From Leptotrichia wadei (GTDB lineage: Bacteria > Fusobacteriota > Fusobacteriia > Fusobacteriales > Leptotrichiaceae), in NCBI RefSeq assembly GCF_007990545.2, contig NZ_AP019829.2, positions 2,108,001-2,172,000 on the forward strand: a stretch of DNA of 64,000 bases. Direction: 5' to 3'. Below are positions 26,383-36,259 of the stretch, piece by piece; the stretch's first letter is position 1, and every line of letters starts with the position of its first letter. The notes under the pieces were generated by a model. It saw only the letters and a list, made by a program, of their open reading frames with translations, was not told where the DNA came from and did not search any database. The position numbers and the translations under genes are program-made.

Positions 26383-27009
26383 TTAATATTTTTTTACCGA
26401 TTTTTTGATTACTAAGAACCCATTTTTTGGTCCTGGAACAGCACCTTTTACTAACAAAAGACTGTTTTCTACATCAAATTTAATAACTTGCAAGTTTTGA
26501 ACTGTTACTTTTTCAGCTCCCAATCTTCCAGCCATTTTTTTACCTTTAGGTACATTACTGTTTGATGCAGCTCCTCCTGCGTTAGAACCTCCAAGTCTAT
26601 GGTTTCTTGAAACCCCGTGTGAAGCTCTGTTTCCACCAAAGTTATGTCTTTTCATAACTCCTGCAGTCCCTTTACCTTTTGAAGTCCCAGAAATATCAAC
26701 GAATTCGATACCTTCTAATACATCTACTTTAATTTCTTGTCCCAATGTAAAGTCAGCTGGATTAGCTACTTTAAATTCCTTAAGAAATCTTTTTGGAGTA
26801 ACTCCTGCTTTTTTAAATACACCTAATAGTGGTTTAGTAGTATTTTTTTCTTTTTTATCTCCATAAGCTAATGTGATAGCGTTATATCCTTCTTTTTCTT
26901 CTGTTTTAATTTGTGTAATGAAGTTAGTTCCTGCTTCGATTACTGTAACTGGAATTAATTTTTCATCTTCAAAAATTTGTGTCATTCCGATTTTTTTACC
27001 TAATATCAT
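26383..27009 (-). CDS. rplC: Ribosomal protein L3
   Basis: 208 residues: MILGKKIGMTQIFEDEKLIPVTVIEAG and the tip loop KGKGTAGVMKRHNFGGNRASHGVSRNHRLGGS. The methylatable Gln region is present. Follows rpsJ after 59 bp. Confidence 0.98.
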   Translation of the reverse strand: MILGKKIGMTQIFEDEKLIPVTVIEAGTNFITQIKTEEKEGYNAITLAYGDKKEKNTTKPLLGVFKKAGVTPKRFLKEFKVANPADFTLGQEIKVDVLEGIEFVDISGTSKGKGTAGVMKRHNFGGNRASHGVSRNHRLGGSNAGGAASNSNVPKGKKMAGRLGAEKVTVQNLQVIKFDVENSLLLVKGAVPGPKNGFLVIKKSVKKY

Positions 27010-27068
27010 TTTTTATTTTTCCTCCTTAATATATTGGTTGACAATCTTTTGCCAACTTGTACTAAGCC

Positions 27069-27374
27069 TTACGATTGCTTAATTTCAACTCCCACACCTG
27101 ATGGTAAGTTTAATGATGCTAATGCATTTACGATTTGTTGACTAGAATTTTTAATTTCTACAAATCTTCTGTGAATTCTCATTTCAAATTGTTCTCTTGA
27201 ATCTTTATTTACGTGAACTGATCTTAAAACTGTATATTTTTTAATTTTTGTAGGTAATGGAAGTGGTCCTGCTAATTCTGAACCATTTTTCTTAGCTACT
27301 TCTGCAATTTTTTTAGCAGATTGATCTAACAATTTATGATCATAAGATTGTAAATATATTCTTATTTTATCCAA
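27069..27374 (-). CDS. rpsJ: Ribosomal protein S10 / NusE
   Basis: 101 residues: IRIYLQSYDHKLLDQSAKKIAEVAKKNG..GPLPLPTKIKKYTVLRSVHVNKDSREQFEMRIHRR. Head protein of 30S and transcription antitermination factor. First gene of the S10 part, with its own promoter and leader stem-loop behind tuf. Confidence 0.98.
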   Translation of the reverse strand: MDKIRIYLQSYDHKLLDQSAKKIAEVAKKNGSELAGPLPLPTKIKKYTVLRSVHVNKDSREQFEMRIHRRFVEIKNSSQQIVNALASLNLPSGVGVEIKQS

Positions 27375-27414
27375 AGTCTTTCCTCCTGTTTATTTTACCT
27401 TGTTTTTTTTATAA

Positions 27415-27449
27415 TTAGAGAAATTAGATTATCAAAATCTAATCTCTCC
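27415..27449 (-). promoter_or_regulatory. Leader hairpin of the S10 operon
   Basis: On the minus strand GAGAGATTAGATT pairs with AATCTAATTTCTC (12-13 bp, one mismatch) around TTGAT. It ends about 40 nt before rpsJ. No T-run follows in this direction, so it is not a terminator for tuf. Confidence 0.55.
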
Positions 27450-27489
27450 TTTTATTTAACTTGAACTATTTCCTATTACATTTCTAAAT

Positions 27490-27518
27490 ATTATAACAAA
27501 TATTTTGATTATCTGCAA
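27490..27518 (-). promoter_or_regulatory. S10 operon promoter
   Basis: TTGCAG (27513-27518), 17-nt spacer, TATAAT (27490-27495) with TGt directly before the -10. Confidence 0.75.
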
Positions 27519-27556
27519 TATTTTTTTCCACATTTTAAGAAATTTACTGTTTAAAA

Positions 27557-28741
27557 CTATTTAGTAATAGTTGCAACTACTCCTGAAGCTACTGTTCTTC
27601 CACCTTCTCTTATCGCAAATCTTAATCCTTCTTCCATTGCAATTGGGTGAATCAGTTCTACTGTCATTTCAATGTTATCTCCAGGCATTACCATTTCTAC
27701 ACCTTCTGGCAAGTTTACTTCTCCTGTAATGTCAGTTGTTCTGAAATAGAATTGTGGCTTGTATCCTGTAAAGAATGGAGTATGTCTTCCTCCTTCATCT
27801 TTTGTAAGTACGTATACTTCTGACTTGAATCCTGTATGTGGAGTGATTGTTCCTGGTTTTGCAAGTACTTGCCCTCTTTCCACTTCTTCTTTCTTAGTTC
27901 CTCTTAACAATGCTCCTATATTATCTCCAGCTTGTCCTGAATCCAATAATTTTCTGAACATTTCTACTCCTGTTACTGTTGTTTTTGAAGTCGGCTTGAT
28001 TCCTACGATTTCTACTTCTTCCCCAACTTTTACTACTCCTCTTTCTACTCTTCCTGTTACTACTGTTCCTCTTCCTGTAATTGTGAACACATCTTCAATT
28101 GGCATAAGGAATGGTTGGTCAATTGGTCTTTCTGGTGTTGGAATATATTCATCCACTGCATCCATCAGTTCTACAATTGCATCTATCCATTTTTGTTCTC
28201 CATTTAATGCTCCTAATGAAGATCCTTTGATTACTGGTACGTCATCTCCCGGGAATCCGTATTCGTTTAATAATTCTCTTACTTCCATTTCTACTAATTC
28301 TAATAATTCTTCGTCATCTACCATGTCTACTTTGTTCAAGTATACTACGATGTAAGGTACTCCTACTTGTCTTGCAAGCAAGATGTGTTCCCTTGTTTGA
28401 GGCATTGGACCGTCAGCTGCTGATACTACTAGGATTGCTCCATCCATTTGAGCTGCTCCTGTAATCATATTTTTTACATAGTCAGCATGTCCTGGACAGT
28501 CTACGTGAGCGTAGTGTCTTTTTTCTGTTTCATACTCAATGTGAGCTGTGTTAATTGTAATCCCTCTTTCTCTTTCTTCAGGAGCTTGGTCGATGTTTTC
28601 AAAATCAACTTTTTCAGCTAGCCCTTTTTCAGACAATACTTTTGAAATTGCTGCTGTTGTTGTTGTCTTTCCATGGTCAACGTGACCAATTGTTCCTATG
28701 TTTACGTGTGGTTTACTTCTCTCGAATTTAGCTTTTGCCAT
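27557..28741 (-). CDS. tuf: Elongation factor Tu
   Basis: 394 residues. G1 GHVDHGKT (19-26), G2 GITINT, G3 DCPGH, G4 NKVD, then beta-barrel domains 2 and 3. Delivers aminoacyl-tRNA to the ribosome. GGAGG site before ATG. 55 bp behind fusA. The gene is richer in preferred codons than its neighbours. Confidence 0.99.
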   Translation of the reverse strand: MAKAKFERSKPHVNIGTIGHVDHGKTTTTAAISKVLSEKGLAEKVDFENIDQAPEERERGITINTAHIEYETEKRHYAHVDCPGHADYVKNMITGAAQMDGAILVVSAADGPMPQTREHILLARQVGVPYIVVYLNKVDMVDDEELLELVEMEVRELLNEYGFPGDDVPVIKGSSLGALNGEQKWIDAIVELMDAVDEYIPTPERPIDQPFLMPIEDVFTITGRGTVVTGRVERGVVKVGEEVEIVGIKPTSKTTVTGVEMFRKLLDSGQAGDNIGALLRGTKKEEVERGQVLAKPGTITPHTGFKSEVYVLTKDEGGRHTPFFTGYKPQFYFRTTDITGEVNLPEGVEMVMPGDNIEMTVELIHPIAMEEGLRFAIREGGRTVASGVVATITK

Positions 28742-28796
28742 TTTAATTTTTCCTCCATTTTATTTTAAATTTTTTAAGATTCTATTTTATTTTTTA

Positions 28797-30881
28797 CTAT
28801 TTCCCTTGTCTTTCATCAATTACTTGTTGAGCAATATTTTTTGGAACTTCTACATATTTTTCAAATTCCATTGAATAAGATGCTCTTCCTTGTGTTTTTG
28901 ATCTCAAGTCAGTTGCATAACCGAACATTTGTGATAAAGGTACTTCTGCATCAATAATTTTTGCATTATTTCTGTCAGTCATTCCTGAAACTTGTCCTCT
29001 TCTTGAGTTTAAGTCACCAATAACATCTCCCATGTATTCTTCTGGAGTAGTAACTTCTACTTTGAAGATTGGTTCCAATAATACTGGGTTAGCAGCTCTA
29101 AGTCCTTTTTTGATTGCCATAGATCCTGCAATTTTAAATGCCATTTCTGATGAATCTACTTCATGGTAAGATCCATCATATAATGTAACTTTTATATCTT
29201 GAACTGGGTATCCTGCAACAACCCCAGCTTCTAACGCTTCTTGTATTCCTTTATCTACTGCTGGAATATATTCTCTTGGAATAGCTCCTCCAGTAATTTC
29301 ATTAATAAATTCATATCCTTTTCCATGGTTAGCTTCAACTTTCATCTTAACATGTCCATATTGTCCACGTCCTCCAGATTGTTTAGCATATTTTTCTTCA
29401 ACATCTGTTGCGCCATTAATTGTTTCTCTATAAGCAACTTGTGGTTTACCAACGTTTGCTTCTACTTTAAATTCACGTTTCATTCTATCTACGATGATTT
29501 CCAAATGTAATTCTCCCATTCCTGAAATCAATGTTTGACCAGTTTCTTGGTTAGTTGTAACTTTAAATGTTGGATCTTCTTCAGCAAGTTTTGAAAGTGC
29601 TGTCCCCATTTTTTCTTGGTCAGCTTTTGTTTTAGGTTCAACAGCTATTTGAATAACTGTATCAGGAAATTCCATTTTTTCTAGGATAATTGGAGCATTT
29701 TCAGCACACAATGTATCTCCAGTTGTAGTATCTTTTAATCCAACTGCAGCTGCAATATCTCCAGAATAAACTATATCAAGTTCTTCTCTCTTGTTAGCGT
29801 GCATTTGAAGCAATCTTCCCATTCTTTCTTTTTTACCTTTAGTTGAGTTTAATACATAAGATCCTTTTTCCAATACTCCTGAATAAACTCTAAAGAATGA
29901 TAATCTTCCAACGAATGGATCTGTGATGATTTTAAATGCCAATGCTGAGAATGGCTCATCATCTGAAATTGTTCTTTGGATAGGTTCTTCAGTTTTAGGA
30001 TCAGTACCATTTACTTTTCCTCCATTAATATCTACTGGTGACGGCATGTAGGCAACTACTGCATCAAGTAATGGTTGAATTCCTTTATTTTTGAATGCTG
30101 TTCCACACAATACGGGTACAACAGTTCCTGCAATTGTAGCAACTCTTAATGCTCTTTTAATTTCATCTTCAGTAATTTCTTCTCCACCAAAGTATTTTTC
30201 CATCAATTCATCATCAGTTTCAACTACAGATTCAATCATATGTTCTCTAGCTTCTTGAGCAGCATCAGCTAATTCAGCTCTTATATCAACTACTTCATAG
30301 TCAGCTCCCATAGTTTCATCTTTAAATAAATATTCCTTCATTGTTACTAGATCGATAATTCCTTCAAAATTATCTTCTGCACCAATTGGTAATTGAATTG
30401 GTACACCATTTCCACCTAATTTTTCTTTAATATCGTTTACACACATATCAAAGTCTGCACCGACTCTATCCATTTTGTTTAAAAATGCCATTCTTGGTAC
30501 GTTATATTTATCTGCTTGTCTCCAAACAGTTTCTGATTGCGGTTGAACCCCGTCAACTGCCGAGAATACAGCAACAGATCCATCTAATACTCTTAACGAT
30601 CTTTCTACTTCAACTGTAAAGTCAACGTGGCCTGGTGTATCTATTATATTAATTCTATGTCCGTTCCAGAATGCTGTTGTTGCAGCTGATGTAATTGTGA
30701 TTCCTCTTTCTTGTTCTTGTTCCATGTAATCCATCGTAGCAGCTCCTTCGTGAACTTCTCCAATTTTATGGTTTACTCCTGTATAAAACAAGATTCTTTC
30801 AGTAGTAGTTGTTTTTCCAGCATCTATATGTGCCATGATACCAATATTTCTAGTATCCTTCAAAGCAACTTTTCTTGCCAT
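28797..30881 (-). CDS. fusA: Elongation factor G
   Basis: 694 residues, five-domain translocase GTPase: AHIDAGKTT (17-25), [21 protein letters not shown], and domain IV ..[14 protein letters not shown]. Catalyses translocation of tRNA and mRNA. Preceded by a 240-nt structured spacer after rpsG. Confidence 0.99.
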   Translation of the reverse strand: MARKVALKDTRNIGIMAHIDAGKTTTTERILFYTGVNHKIGEVHEGAATMDYMEQEQERGITITSAATTAFWNGHRINIIDTPGHVDFTVEVERSLRVLDGSVAVFSAVDGVQPQSETVWRQADKYNVPRMAFLNKMDRVGADFDMCVNDIKEKLGGNGVPIQLPIGAEDNFEGIIDLVTMKEYLFKDETMGADYEVVDIRAELADAAQEAREHMIESVVETDDELMEKYFGGEEITEDEIKRALRVATIAGTVVPVLCGTAFKNKGIQPLLDAVVAYMPSPVDINGGKVNGTDPKTEEPIQRTISDDEPFSALAFKIITDPFVGRLSFFRVYSGVLEKGSYVLNSTKGKKERMGRLLQMHANKREELDIVYSGDIAAAVGLKDTTTGDTLCAENAPIILEKMEFPDTVIQIAVEPKTKADQEKMGTALSKLAEEDPTFKVTTNQETGQTLISGMGELHLEIIVDRMKREFKVEANVGKPQVAYRETINGATDVEEKYAKQSGGRGQYGHVKMKVEANHGKGYEFINEITGGAIPREYIPAVDKGIQEALEAGVVAGYPVQDIKVTLYDGSYHEVDSSEMAFKIAGSMAIKKGLRAANPVLLEPIFKVEVTTPEEYMGDVIGDLNSRRGQVSGMTDRNNAKIIDAEVPLSQMFGYATDLRSKTQGRASYSMEFEKYVEVPKNIAQQVIDERQGK

Positions 30882-30951
30882 TTAATTTTTCCTCCTTATA
30901 TTGTAAACTTCTTTTTTAAAAGAATTATATGTAACCTGCTCTAACTTCTAA

Positions 30952-31023
30952 AAATCAGAGCTTCTTGGAAAATATATTTATATATATTTACCAAGCTCTT
31001 TGGATAGTTCCTACCCTGATTAT
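30952..31023 (-). promoter_or_regulatory. Three-stem RNA structure in the rpsG-fusA spacer
   Basis: Minus strand: outer AATCAG/CTGATT, a 6-bp stem GGGTAG/CTATCC closed by GAA, and AGAGCTTGG / CCAAGAAGCTCT around an A/T loop, followed by TTTTTAG. It may work as attenuator, partial terminator or S7 feedback site. Fold deduced by eye. Confidence 0.5.
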
Positions 31024-31121
31024 TATATTTTTTATAAATTCAATTCTGAAAAAATGAATTTTTTAAAAATATAAATACTAAATATTTCTGAATACTTAAT
31101 ATTTATCAAGCAAACTTAAGA

Positions 31122-31592
<471 letters not shown>

Positions 31593-31624
31593 TTAATTGT
31601 CCTCCTTACTTTTTTAAAAATTAA

Positions 31625-31993
31625 TTACCCTTTTTTCGCTCCGTATCTTGATCTACCTTGTTTTCTGTTTACAACTCCTGCTGTATCTAATGCTCCTCTG
31701 ATTATTTTATATCTAACCCCTGGCAAATCTTTTGTTCTTCCTCCTCTTAAAAGAACGATACTATGTTCTTGCAAGTTGTGTCCGATTCCTGGAATATAAG
31801 CAGTAACTTCGATTCCATTTACTAATTTAACCCTTGCTACCTTTCTTAAGGCCGAATTAGGCTTTTTAGGTGTAGTTGTATATACTCTTACACAAACCCC
31901 TCTTTTTTGTGGATTACCTTTCAATGCAGGTGATTTTTTCTTTTTCTCAGTTGTACTTCTACCAAATCTTACTAATTGATTAATAGTAGGCAT
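31625..31993 (-). CDS. rpsL: Ribosomal protein S12
   Basis: 122 residues from the ATG at 31993 ([11 protein letters not shown]), with GAGGAGG 7-8 nt upstream; an upstream in-frame start adding MRGGKQ covers that site and is rejected. Decoding-centre protein; both Lys positions linked to streptomycin resistance (TTPKKPNSA and GGRTKDLPG) are Lys, so wild type; Thr replaces the common Val before the second. First gene of the str operon. Confidence 0.97.
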   Translation of the reverse strand: MPTINQLVRFGRSTTEKKKKSPALKGNPQKRGVCVRVYTTTPKKPNSALRKVARVKLVNGIEVTAYIPGIGHNLQEHSIVLLRGGRTKDLPGVRYKIIRGALDTAGVVNRKQGRSRYGAKKG

Positions 31994-32088
31994 CTGTTTT
32001 CCTCCTCTCAAATTTCTTTGATTTATATATTTATTCTTGCGTTATTTTTCAAAACTAAAACTTTTTATAAAGCTCATTTCTTCAATCT

Positions 32089-32164
32089 ACATTTGATAAA
32101 GCCCAATTTGACAAAGTCTCCATTCCTTTTTCTTGCTTTTCCTGCAAGCTACTTTATCAAACAT
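32089..32164 (-). promoter_or_regulatory. Leader stem-loop of the str operon
   Basis: TTTGATAAAG and CTTTATCAAA (32152-32161 and 32092-32101) are perfect complements, extendable by G-U, U-G and A-U to 13 bp. The 50-nt arm contains a second hairpin CTTGC/GCAAG. It lies in a leader of about 275 nt, 96 nt before rpsL. Confidence 0.6.
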
Positions 32165-32273
32165 AAGTGCATACCCATTTTAAGTATGTCGATTTACTCT
32201 AAAATTCACTTCAAATATATTATTTTTTAAAAAAATATATTTTCAAAATTTAGTTATGAGTTCTAACCTAAAT

Positions 32274-32302
32274 ATTCTATACTAAAATAGCCCTTTTGTC
32301 AA
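32274..32302 (-). promoter_or_regulatory. str operon promoter
   Basis: TTGACA (32297-32302), 17-nt spacer, TAGAAT (32274-32279). The -35 lies inside the hairpin at 32287-32309. Confidence 0.75.
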
Positions 32303-32309
32303 GGGCTAT
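32287..32309 (-). terminator. Hairpin after murE overlapping the str promoter
   Basis: ATAGCCCTT and AAGGGCTAT (9 bp, loop GACAA), followed by TTTTAG. Positioned 78 nt behind the murE stop. The same bases contain the -35 TTGACA of the next operon. Confidence 0.65.
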
Positions 32310-32386
32310 AAAAGATTTTTATTTAATATTTTTTAGGTATGTTAAATTTAGTTATAAGTACAGTTTTATTTTGTTTATTATTTTTT

Positions 32387-33898
32387 TTATTTCCCAGCCA
32401 AAATTTTTCTTACTACTTCCCTATCATCAAAATGTGTTTTTTCAGTTCCGATTATTTGATAAGTTTCATGTCCTTTTCCTGCGATTAAAAGACTATCTCC
32501 CTTTTTAAGAAGTCTCATTCCGTATCTTATTGCCTTTTCCCTGTCGGCGATAATTATATATTTATCAAATGGATATTTTTCTGCAATAAGCCCTTTTTCT
32601 ATATCTGCTAAAATTTTTATGGGATTTTCTGTACGAGGATTATCTGATGTTAAAATGATGTAATCACTAAATTTTGTTGCTGCTTTTGCCATTTTTGGAC
32701 GCTTATCATGATCTCTGTCGCCACCTGCACCAAATATTGTTATTACTTGATTATCTGTAATTTGCTTTAAAGTTTTTCCAATATTTAAAAGTCCATCATC
32801 TGTATGTGCAAAATCTATTACGATTCTTGCCTCCAAATCGTTTTTTATTGTTTCAAATCTTCCTGGAACTGAAGGCATTTCTTGTAATTTTTTTACAATA
32901 AAATCTATTTTTACTCCAAGTGACAATGCACTGGCAGCACAGCCAAGGACATTATATAAATTATATTCTCCCACTAATTCTATTTCAAATTTGTATTCTT
33001 CTTCATCTTTATTTTTTACAAGATTTCTTCTTTCAAAATAATTATCCAAGTTTATTTTTATTTTCATTCCATGATTTGTATAATTTAAAATATCTCCCCA
33101 TACGTCAGCTTCTTCATTTTTTATACTTATGGAAATATAATCGTTATTTCCACCTTTTTTTTCAGAATAAATTTTTTCCCCGTATTTATCGTCAATATTA
33201 ACTATTCCTGCACCATTATTTCTCAGCATTGAAAATATTTTTTTCTTGGCATTAAAATAATTCTCCATAGTTTTGTGAAAATCAAGGTGGTCTTGTGTCA
33301 AGTTAGTAAATATTGCAGAATCAAATTTAAGCATATCCACACGTCCAATTTGAAGGGCATGGGAACTTACTTCCATTATAAAGTAATCTACACCTTTTTT
33401 TACACTTTTATCTATTAATTTTATTAATTCTAATGATTCTGGAGTTGTATTAACTGTTTCAAACTCTTCATCTAAAATACGATTTCCAGTAGTTCCTATT
33501 CTAGCTGTTTTTTCCAAAATATTTTCCAAAATAAAACTTGATGTAGTTTTGCCATTTGTTCCTGTAATTCCAACTATTTTTATTTTATTTTGTGGATAAT
33601 CATAATAATTTGAAGCAATTATTCCTAATTTTTTACGTATATCCTCCACTTGAACAAAAGTTACAAAATTAGCATTTCTATACTCTTTTGCATTTACATC
33701 CCTTTCACAAATAATCATTTTAGCCCCGCTGTCAATAGCCTTTTGAATAAAATCATGCCCATCCACAGCACTTCCTGTCATTGCCACAAATACAAAATCC
33801 TTTTCGATTTTTCGTGAATCATACTCAATACCCCTAATTTCAAAGTTTTCTCCCTCTTGAAGCAACTTGTAACTTACATCTTTAAATATTTTATACAT
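32387..33898 (-). CDS. murE: UDP-MurNAc-tripeptide synthetase MurE
   Basis: 503 residues from the ATG at 33898, with AAGGGAGAG 9 nt upstream (a TTG at 33922 would overlap it). ATP-dependent Mur ligase adding the third peptidoglycan residue: GITGTNGKTT (110-119), catalytic SSHAL region (MEVSSHALQIGRV), C-terminal GAGGDRDHDKRP and DNPRTE. The DNPR motif is that of enzymes adding a diamino acid such as meso-DAP; some fusobacteria use lanthionine instead, so the exact substrate stays open. No other mur gene is nearby. Confidence 0.95.
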   Translation of the reverse strand: MYKIFKDVSYKLLQEGENFEIRGIEYDSRKIEKDFVFVAMTGSAVDGHDFIQKAIDSGAKMIICERDVNAKEYRNANFVTFVQVEDIRKKLGIIASNYYDYPQNKIKIVGITGTNGKTTSSFILENILEKTARIGTTGNRILDEEFETVNTTPESLELIKLIDKSVKKGVDYFIMEVSSHALQIGRVDMLKFDSAIFTNLTQDHLDFHKTMENYFNAKKKIFSMLRNNGAGIVNIDDKYGEKIYSEKKGGNNDYISISIKNEEADVWGDILNYTNHGMKIKINLDNYFERRNLVKNKDEEEYKFEIELVGEYNLYNVLGCAASALSLGVKIDFIVKKLQEMPSVPGRFETIKNDLEARIVIDFAHTDDGLLNIGKTLKQITDNQVITIFGAGGDRDHDKRPKMAKAATKFSDYIILTSDNPRTENPIKILADIEKGLIAEKYPFDKYIIIADREKAIRYGMRLLKKGDSLLIAGKGHETYQIIGTEKTHFDDREVVRKILAGK

Positions 33899-33953
33899 TT
33901 TCACATACTCTCCCTTTTCCAAAAATCCCGTAATTCTAAAATTTTCATTTATA

Positions 33954-34056
33954 TATACTCGAATCTCCTTAAAACCAAACTAATAAAAATTGAGTAAAAC
34001 TAGGATTTGAGTAAAATTATCATAACTTTAAACTTAGTTTTAAAGTAATCTTTATA
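33954..34056 (+). repeat. R1 element, copy E
   Basis: From TATACTCGAATC to CTTTATA; shares ACTAATAAAAATT, TAGGATTTGAGTAAAATTATCATAACTT and AACTTAGTTTTAAA with the other copies. It is the most divergent copy. The rest of the spacer 33899-34180 shows nothing else. Confidence 0.6.
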
Positions 34057-34180
34057 AGCAGGCTGAAGTTTAAGTTCATTAAATTTATTTAGCTTTTATT
34101 AATTTAATTTTTGAGAGATCTAAAAATATCTTATAATGTATTTTACCACTTTAACCAAAAAAAATCTAGAAAAAAAGTTG

Positions 34181-34209
34181 TTGACAAATCTAAAAAAATA
34201 CTGTATAAT
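34181..34209 (+). promoter_or_regulatory. tRNA operon promoter, perfect consensus
   Basis: TTGACA (34181-34186), 17-nt spacer, TATAAT (34204-34209), 34 nt before the first tRNA. Confidence 0.95.
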
Positions 34210-34242
34210 CTTATACGTAAGTTTACTTTTTAGGTAAAATAT

Positions 34243-34330
34243 GCCTTGGTGGCGAAATCGGTAGACGCACAGGACTTAAAATCCTGTGGGAATTTATCCC
34301 GTGCCGGTTCAAGTCCGGCCCGAGGCACCA
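34243..34330 (+). tRNA. tRNA-Leu (anticodon TAA)
   Basis: 88 nt with coded CCA. Acceptor GCCTTGG/CCGAGGC (with one G-T), anticodon loop CTTAAAA with TAA at 34277-34279, long class II variable arm (TGGGAATTTATCCCG), and GGTTCAAGTCC T-arm. Reads UUA/UUG, the main Leu codons of an AT-rich genome. Confidence 0.97.
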
Positions 34331-34351
34331 CTTATAAAAAACTTTCATTGT

Positions 34352-34428
<77 letters not shown>

Positions 34429-34431
34429 AAT

Positions 34432-34508
34432 GCCTAGATAGCTCAGTTGGCTAGAGCATACGGTTCATACCCGTAGGGTCGGAAGTTCGAATCTTCTTCT
34501 AGGCACCA
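34432..34508 (+). tRNA. Elongator tRNA-Met (CAT)
   Basis: 77 nt with CCA. Fully paired acceptor GCCTAGA/TCTAGGC, anticodon CAT at 34466-34468 in TACGGTTCATACCCGTA, which fits elongator Met and not tRNA-Ile2. Only 3 nt behind the initiator tRNA. Confidence 0.95.
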
Positions 34509-34556
34509 TTATATTAATTAAGTCGTACTTGCAATTAATGTAGGTATTTTTTTTAT

Positions 34557-34589
34557 AAAATGTAGTTAGATGGCTACATTTTTTATTTT
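34557..34589 (+). terminator. Terminator of the tRNA operon
   Basis: AATGTAG (34559-34565) / CTACATT (34574-34580) followed by TTTTATTTT. Confidence 0.85.
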
Positions 34590-34638
34590 ATAACATAAAA
34601 TATAATTTCTATTTTTTAAATAGAGTTTAGTATCAAAA
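34589..34638 (-). repeat. R3 element, copy 2 (short)
   Basis: TAACATAAAATATAATTTCTATTTTTTAAATAGAGTTTAGTATC matches the reverse complement of 2985-3035 and the forward strand at 49316-49355. It directly abuts R1 copy C. Confidence 0.65.
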
Positions 34639-34744
34639 TATACTCAAATATTCAAAATCAAACTATTAAAAATCATATAAACTTAAGGTTTGAGTAAAAT
34701 AGTCATAGTTTTTGAGTTAAATTTCAAATCAGTTTTACTATATA
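34639..34744 (+). repeat. R1 element, copy C
   Basis: From TATACTCAAAT to TTTACTATA; nearly all of AACTATTAAAAATCATATAAACTTAAGG and TTTGAGTAAAATAGTCATAGTTTTTGAGTT is shared with copies A, B and D. Confidence 0.75.
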
Positions 34745-34794
34745 ATTTTTGATTTGACCTAAATATTTTATTCTATTTTTAGAAAGAAAAACAC

Positions 34795-34822
34795 TTGACT
34801 AATAATAGTTTTAAATTATAAA
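34795..34822 (+). promoter_or_regulatory. Probable promoter of the GT9 gene
   Basis: TTGACT (34795-34800), 16-nt spacer, TATAAA (34817-34822), about 120 nt before the start codon. Confidence 0.5.
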
Positions 34823-34944
34823 ATAACATGAAACAACATAAATCAAAATTTAAAATTTATAGATATTTTGCATGAATCTTTGCTTAATTTATTTTGGTAT
34901 TAAAAAAATCAAGTAAAATATTAGACTTTAGAAGAGGAAAAAAT

Positions 34945-35985
34945 ATGAAAATATTAATAATAAGATTTAGCTCATTTGGGGATGTAGTGCTTACAACGCC
35001 AGTAATAAGGGCAATTAAAGAAAAATGTCCAAAAGCTGTAATAGATTTTGCAGTTTACAATACTTTTTCTGAAGCAATTTCCTTGAATCCTGAAATTAGG
35101 AATTTGATAATTTTTGAGAAAAAGAAAAGTAAGGACCGAAAATATATAAAAGACATGATAAATAGACTAAAAACAGAAAATTATGACTGTGTCATTGATC
35201 TTCATTCTAAATTTTTATCTAGAATTATTGGAAAAAGTCTTGAAAACAGGCATACTCAATATTGCCGATACAAAAAAAGAAAATGGTGGAAAACTATTCT
35301 TGTAAAGTTAAAACTTATAACTTATAATGCAGATTGCACAATTGTTGAAAGTTACTTTACAGCTTTAAAAAAATTGGGAATAAATTTTTCGGATGAAAAC
35401 ATAAAAAATGGACTTGGGGATAATTTAGAATTTTATATTGATAAAAAAATGGAAGAAGAGTTTGTAAAAAAATATGATTTGGAAAATGGAAATTATTTTG
35501 TGTTAGCTCCTGGAGCTTCTAAATTTACGAAAAAATGGCCTTATTATGATGAATTGGCAAAAAAAATTTTGAAAAATAAAAATAAATTTGTAAATAATGA
35601 GGAAAAATTAAGAATTTTTGTGATTGGCGGAAAAGAAGATGCAAATGTTGTAAAAACTGATGAAGATGAACAAATTATTGATTTGTGCGGGAAAATTTCC
35701 TTTAAGGAAAGCGGAATATTGTTGAAATATGCAAAAGCGGCTGTTGCAAATGATTCAGGCCCGTTTCATATAGCCAGAGCTGTAAAAGCCAAGACTTTTG
35801 TATTTTTTGGACCGACTGATCCGAAATTATTTTCCTTTGAAAAAAATACTTTTTTACTGAATAATCCAAGTTGTCCGCCACATTCACTTTACGGAGACAA
35901 TAAATTTCCAAAAAAATACGCAGATTGTATGACTGGAATCTCAGTAGAAACTGTATTTAATAAAATTGTTAAAGAATACAATTAA
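34945..35985 (+). CDS. Glycosyltransferase family 9 (heptosyltransferase-like)
   Basis: 346 residues from the ATG at 34945 (MKILIIRFSSFGDVVLTTPVIRAIK), preceded by GAAGAGGA; an earlier TTG start has no ribosome site. The Rossmann start SSFGDVVLTTP, APGASKFTKKWPYYDEL in the middle and NDSGPFHIARAVKAKTFVFFGPTDP near the C-terminus are the GT9/WaaC-WaaF pattern, transferring heptose to the LPS inner core in the cytoplasm. Acceptor and donor unproved here. Confidence 0.9.
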   Translation: MKILIIRFSSFGDVVLTTPVIRAIKEKCPKAVIDFAVYNTFSEAISLNPEIRNLIIFEKKKSKDRKYIKDMINRLKTENYDCVIDLHSKFLSRIIGKSLENRHTQYCRYKKRKWWKTILVKLKLITYNADCTIVESYFTALKKLGINFSDENIKNGLGDNLEFYIDKKMEEEFVKKYDLENGNYFVLAPGASKFTKKWPYYDELAKKILKNKNKFVNNEEKLRIFVIGGKEDANVVKTDEDEQIIDLCGKISFKESGILLKYAKAAVANDSGPFHIARAVKAKTFVFFGPTDPKLFSFEKNTFLLNNPSCPPHSLYGDNKFPKKYADCMTGISVETVFNKIVKEYN

Positions 35986-36259
35986 CAGACTTGTTCTATA
36001 ATAAAAATTTTATTTAAAAAAAAGAAATTATATTTTATTTATTCAAGATTCTAATATTAAAAGATTTTATAAAAAATAACATTTTACAAATGATAACATA
36101 GTTTGCAAATTATAAATTATCAAATAATTCTATATAAAAAAGAAAGTGTAACCTTTTTTGTGTAAATAAACTAAAAAAAACTTATATCACTAGGTTTGTT
36201 ATATATTTATACAAATTATATACACTCTCAAATAATAAAAAAAGAAAGAGAGAAAAATT

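Noticed and set aside
27415-27449. Terminator between tuf and rpsJ
   Set aside because: The hairpin lacks a T-run on the coding strand and lies behind the S10 promoter, so it belongs to the leader.
35986-36259. A/T-rich palindromes before tsaD as replication origin
   Set aside because: No DnaA-box cluster and no dnaA/dnaN/gidA genes in the window.
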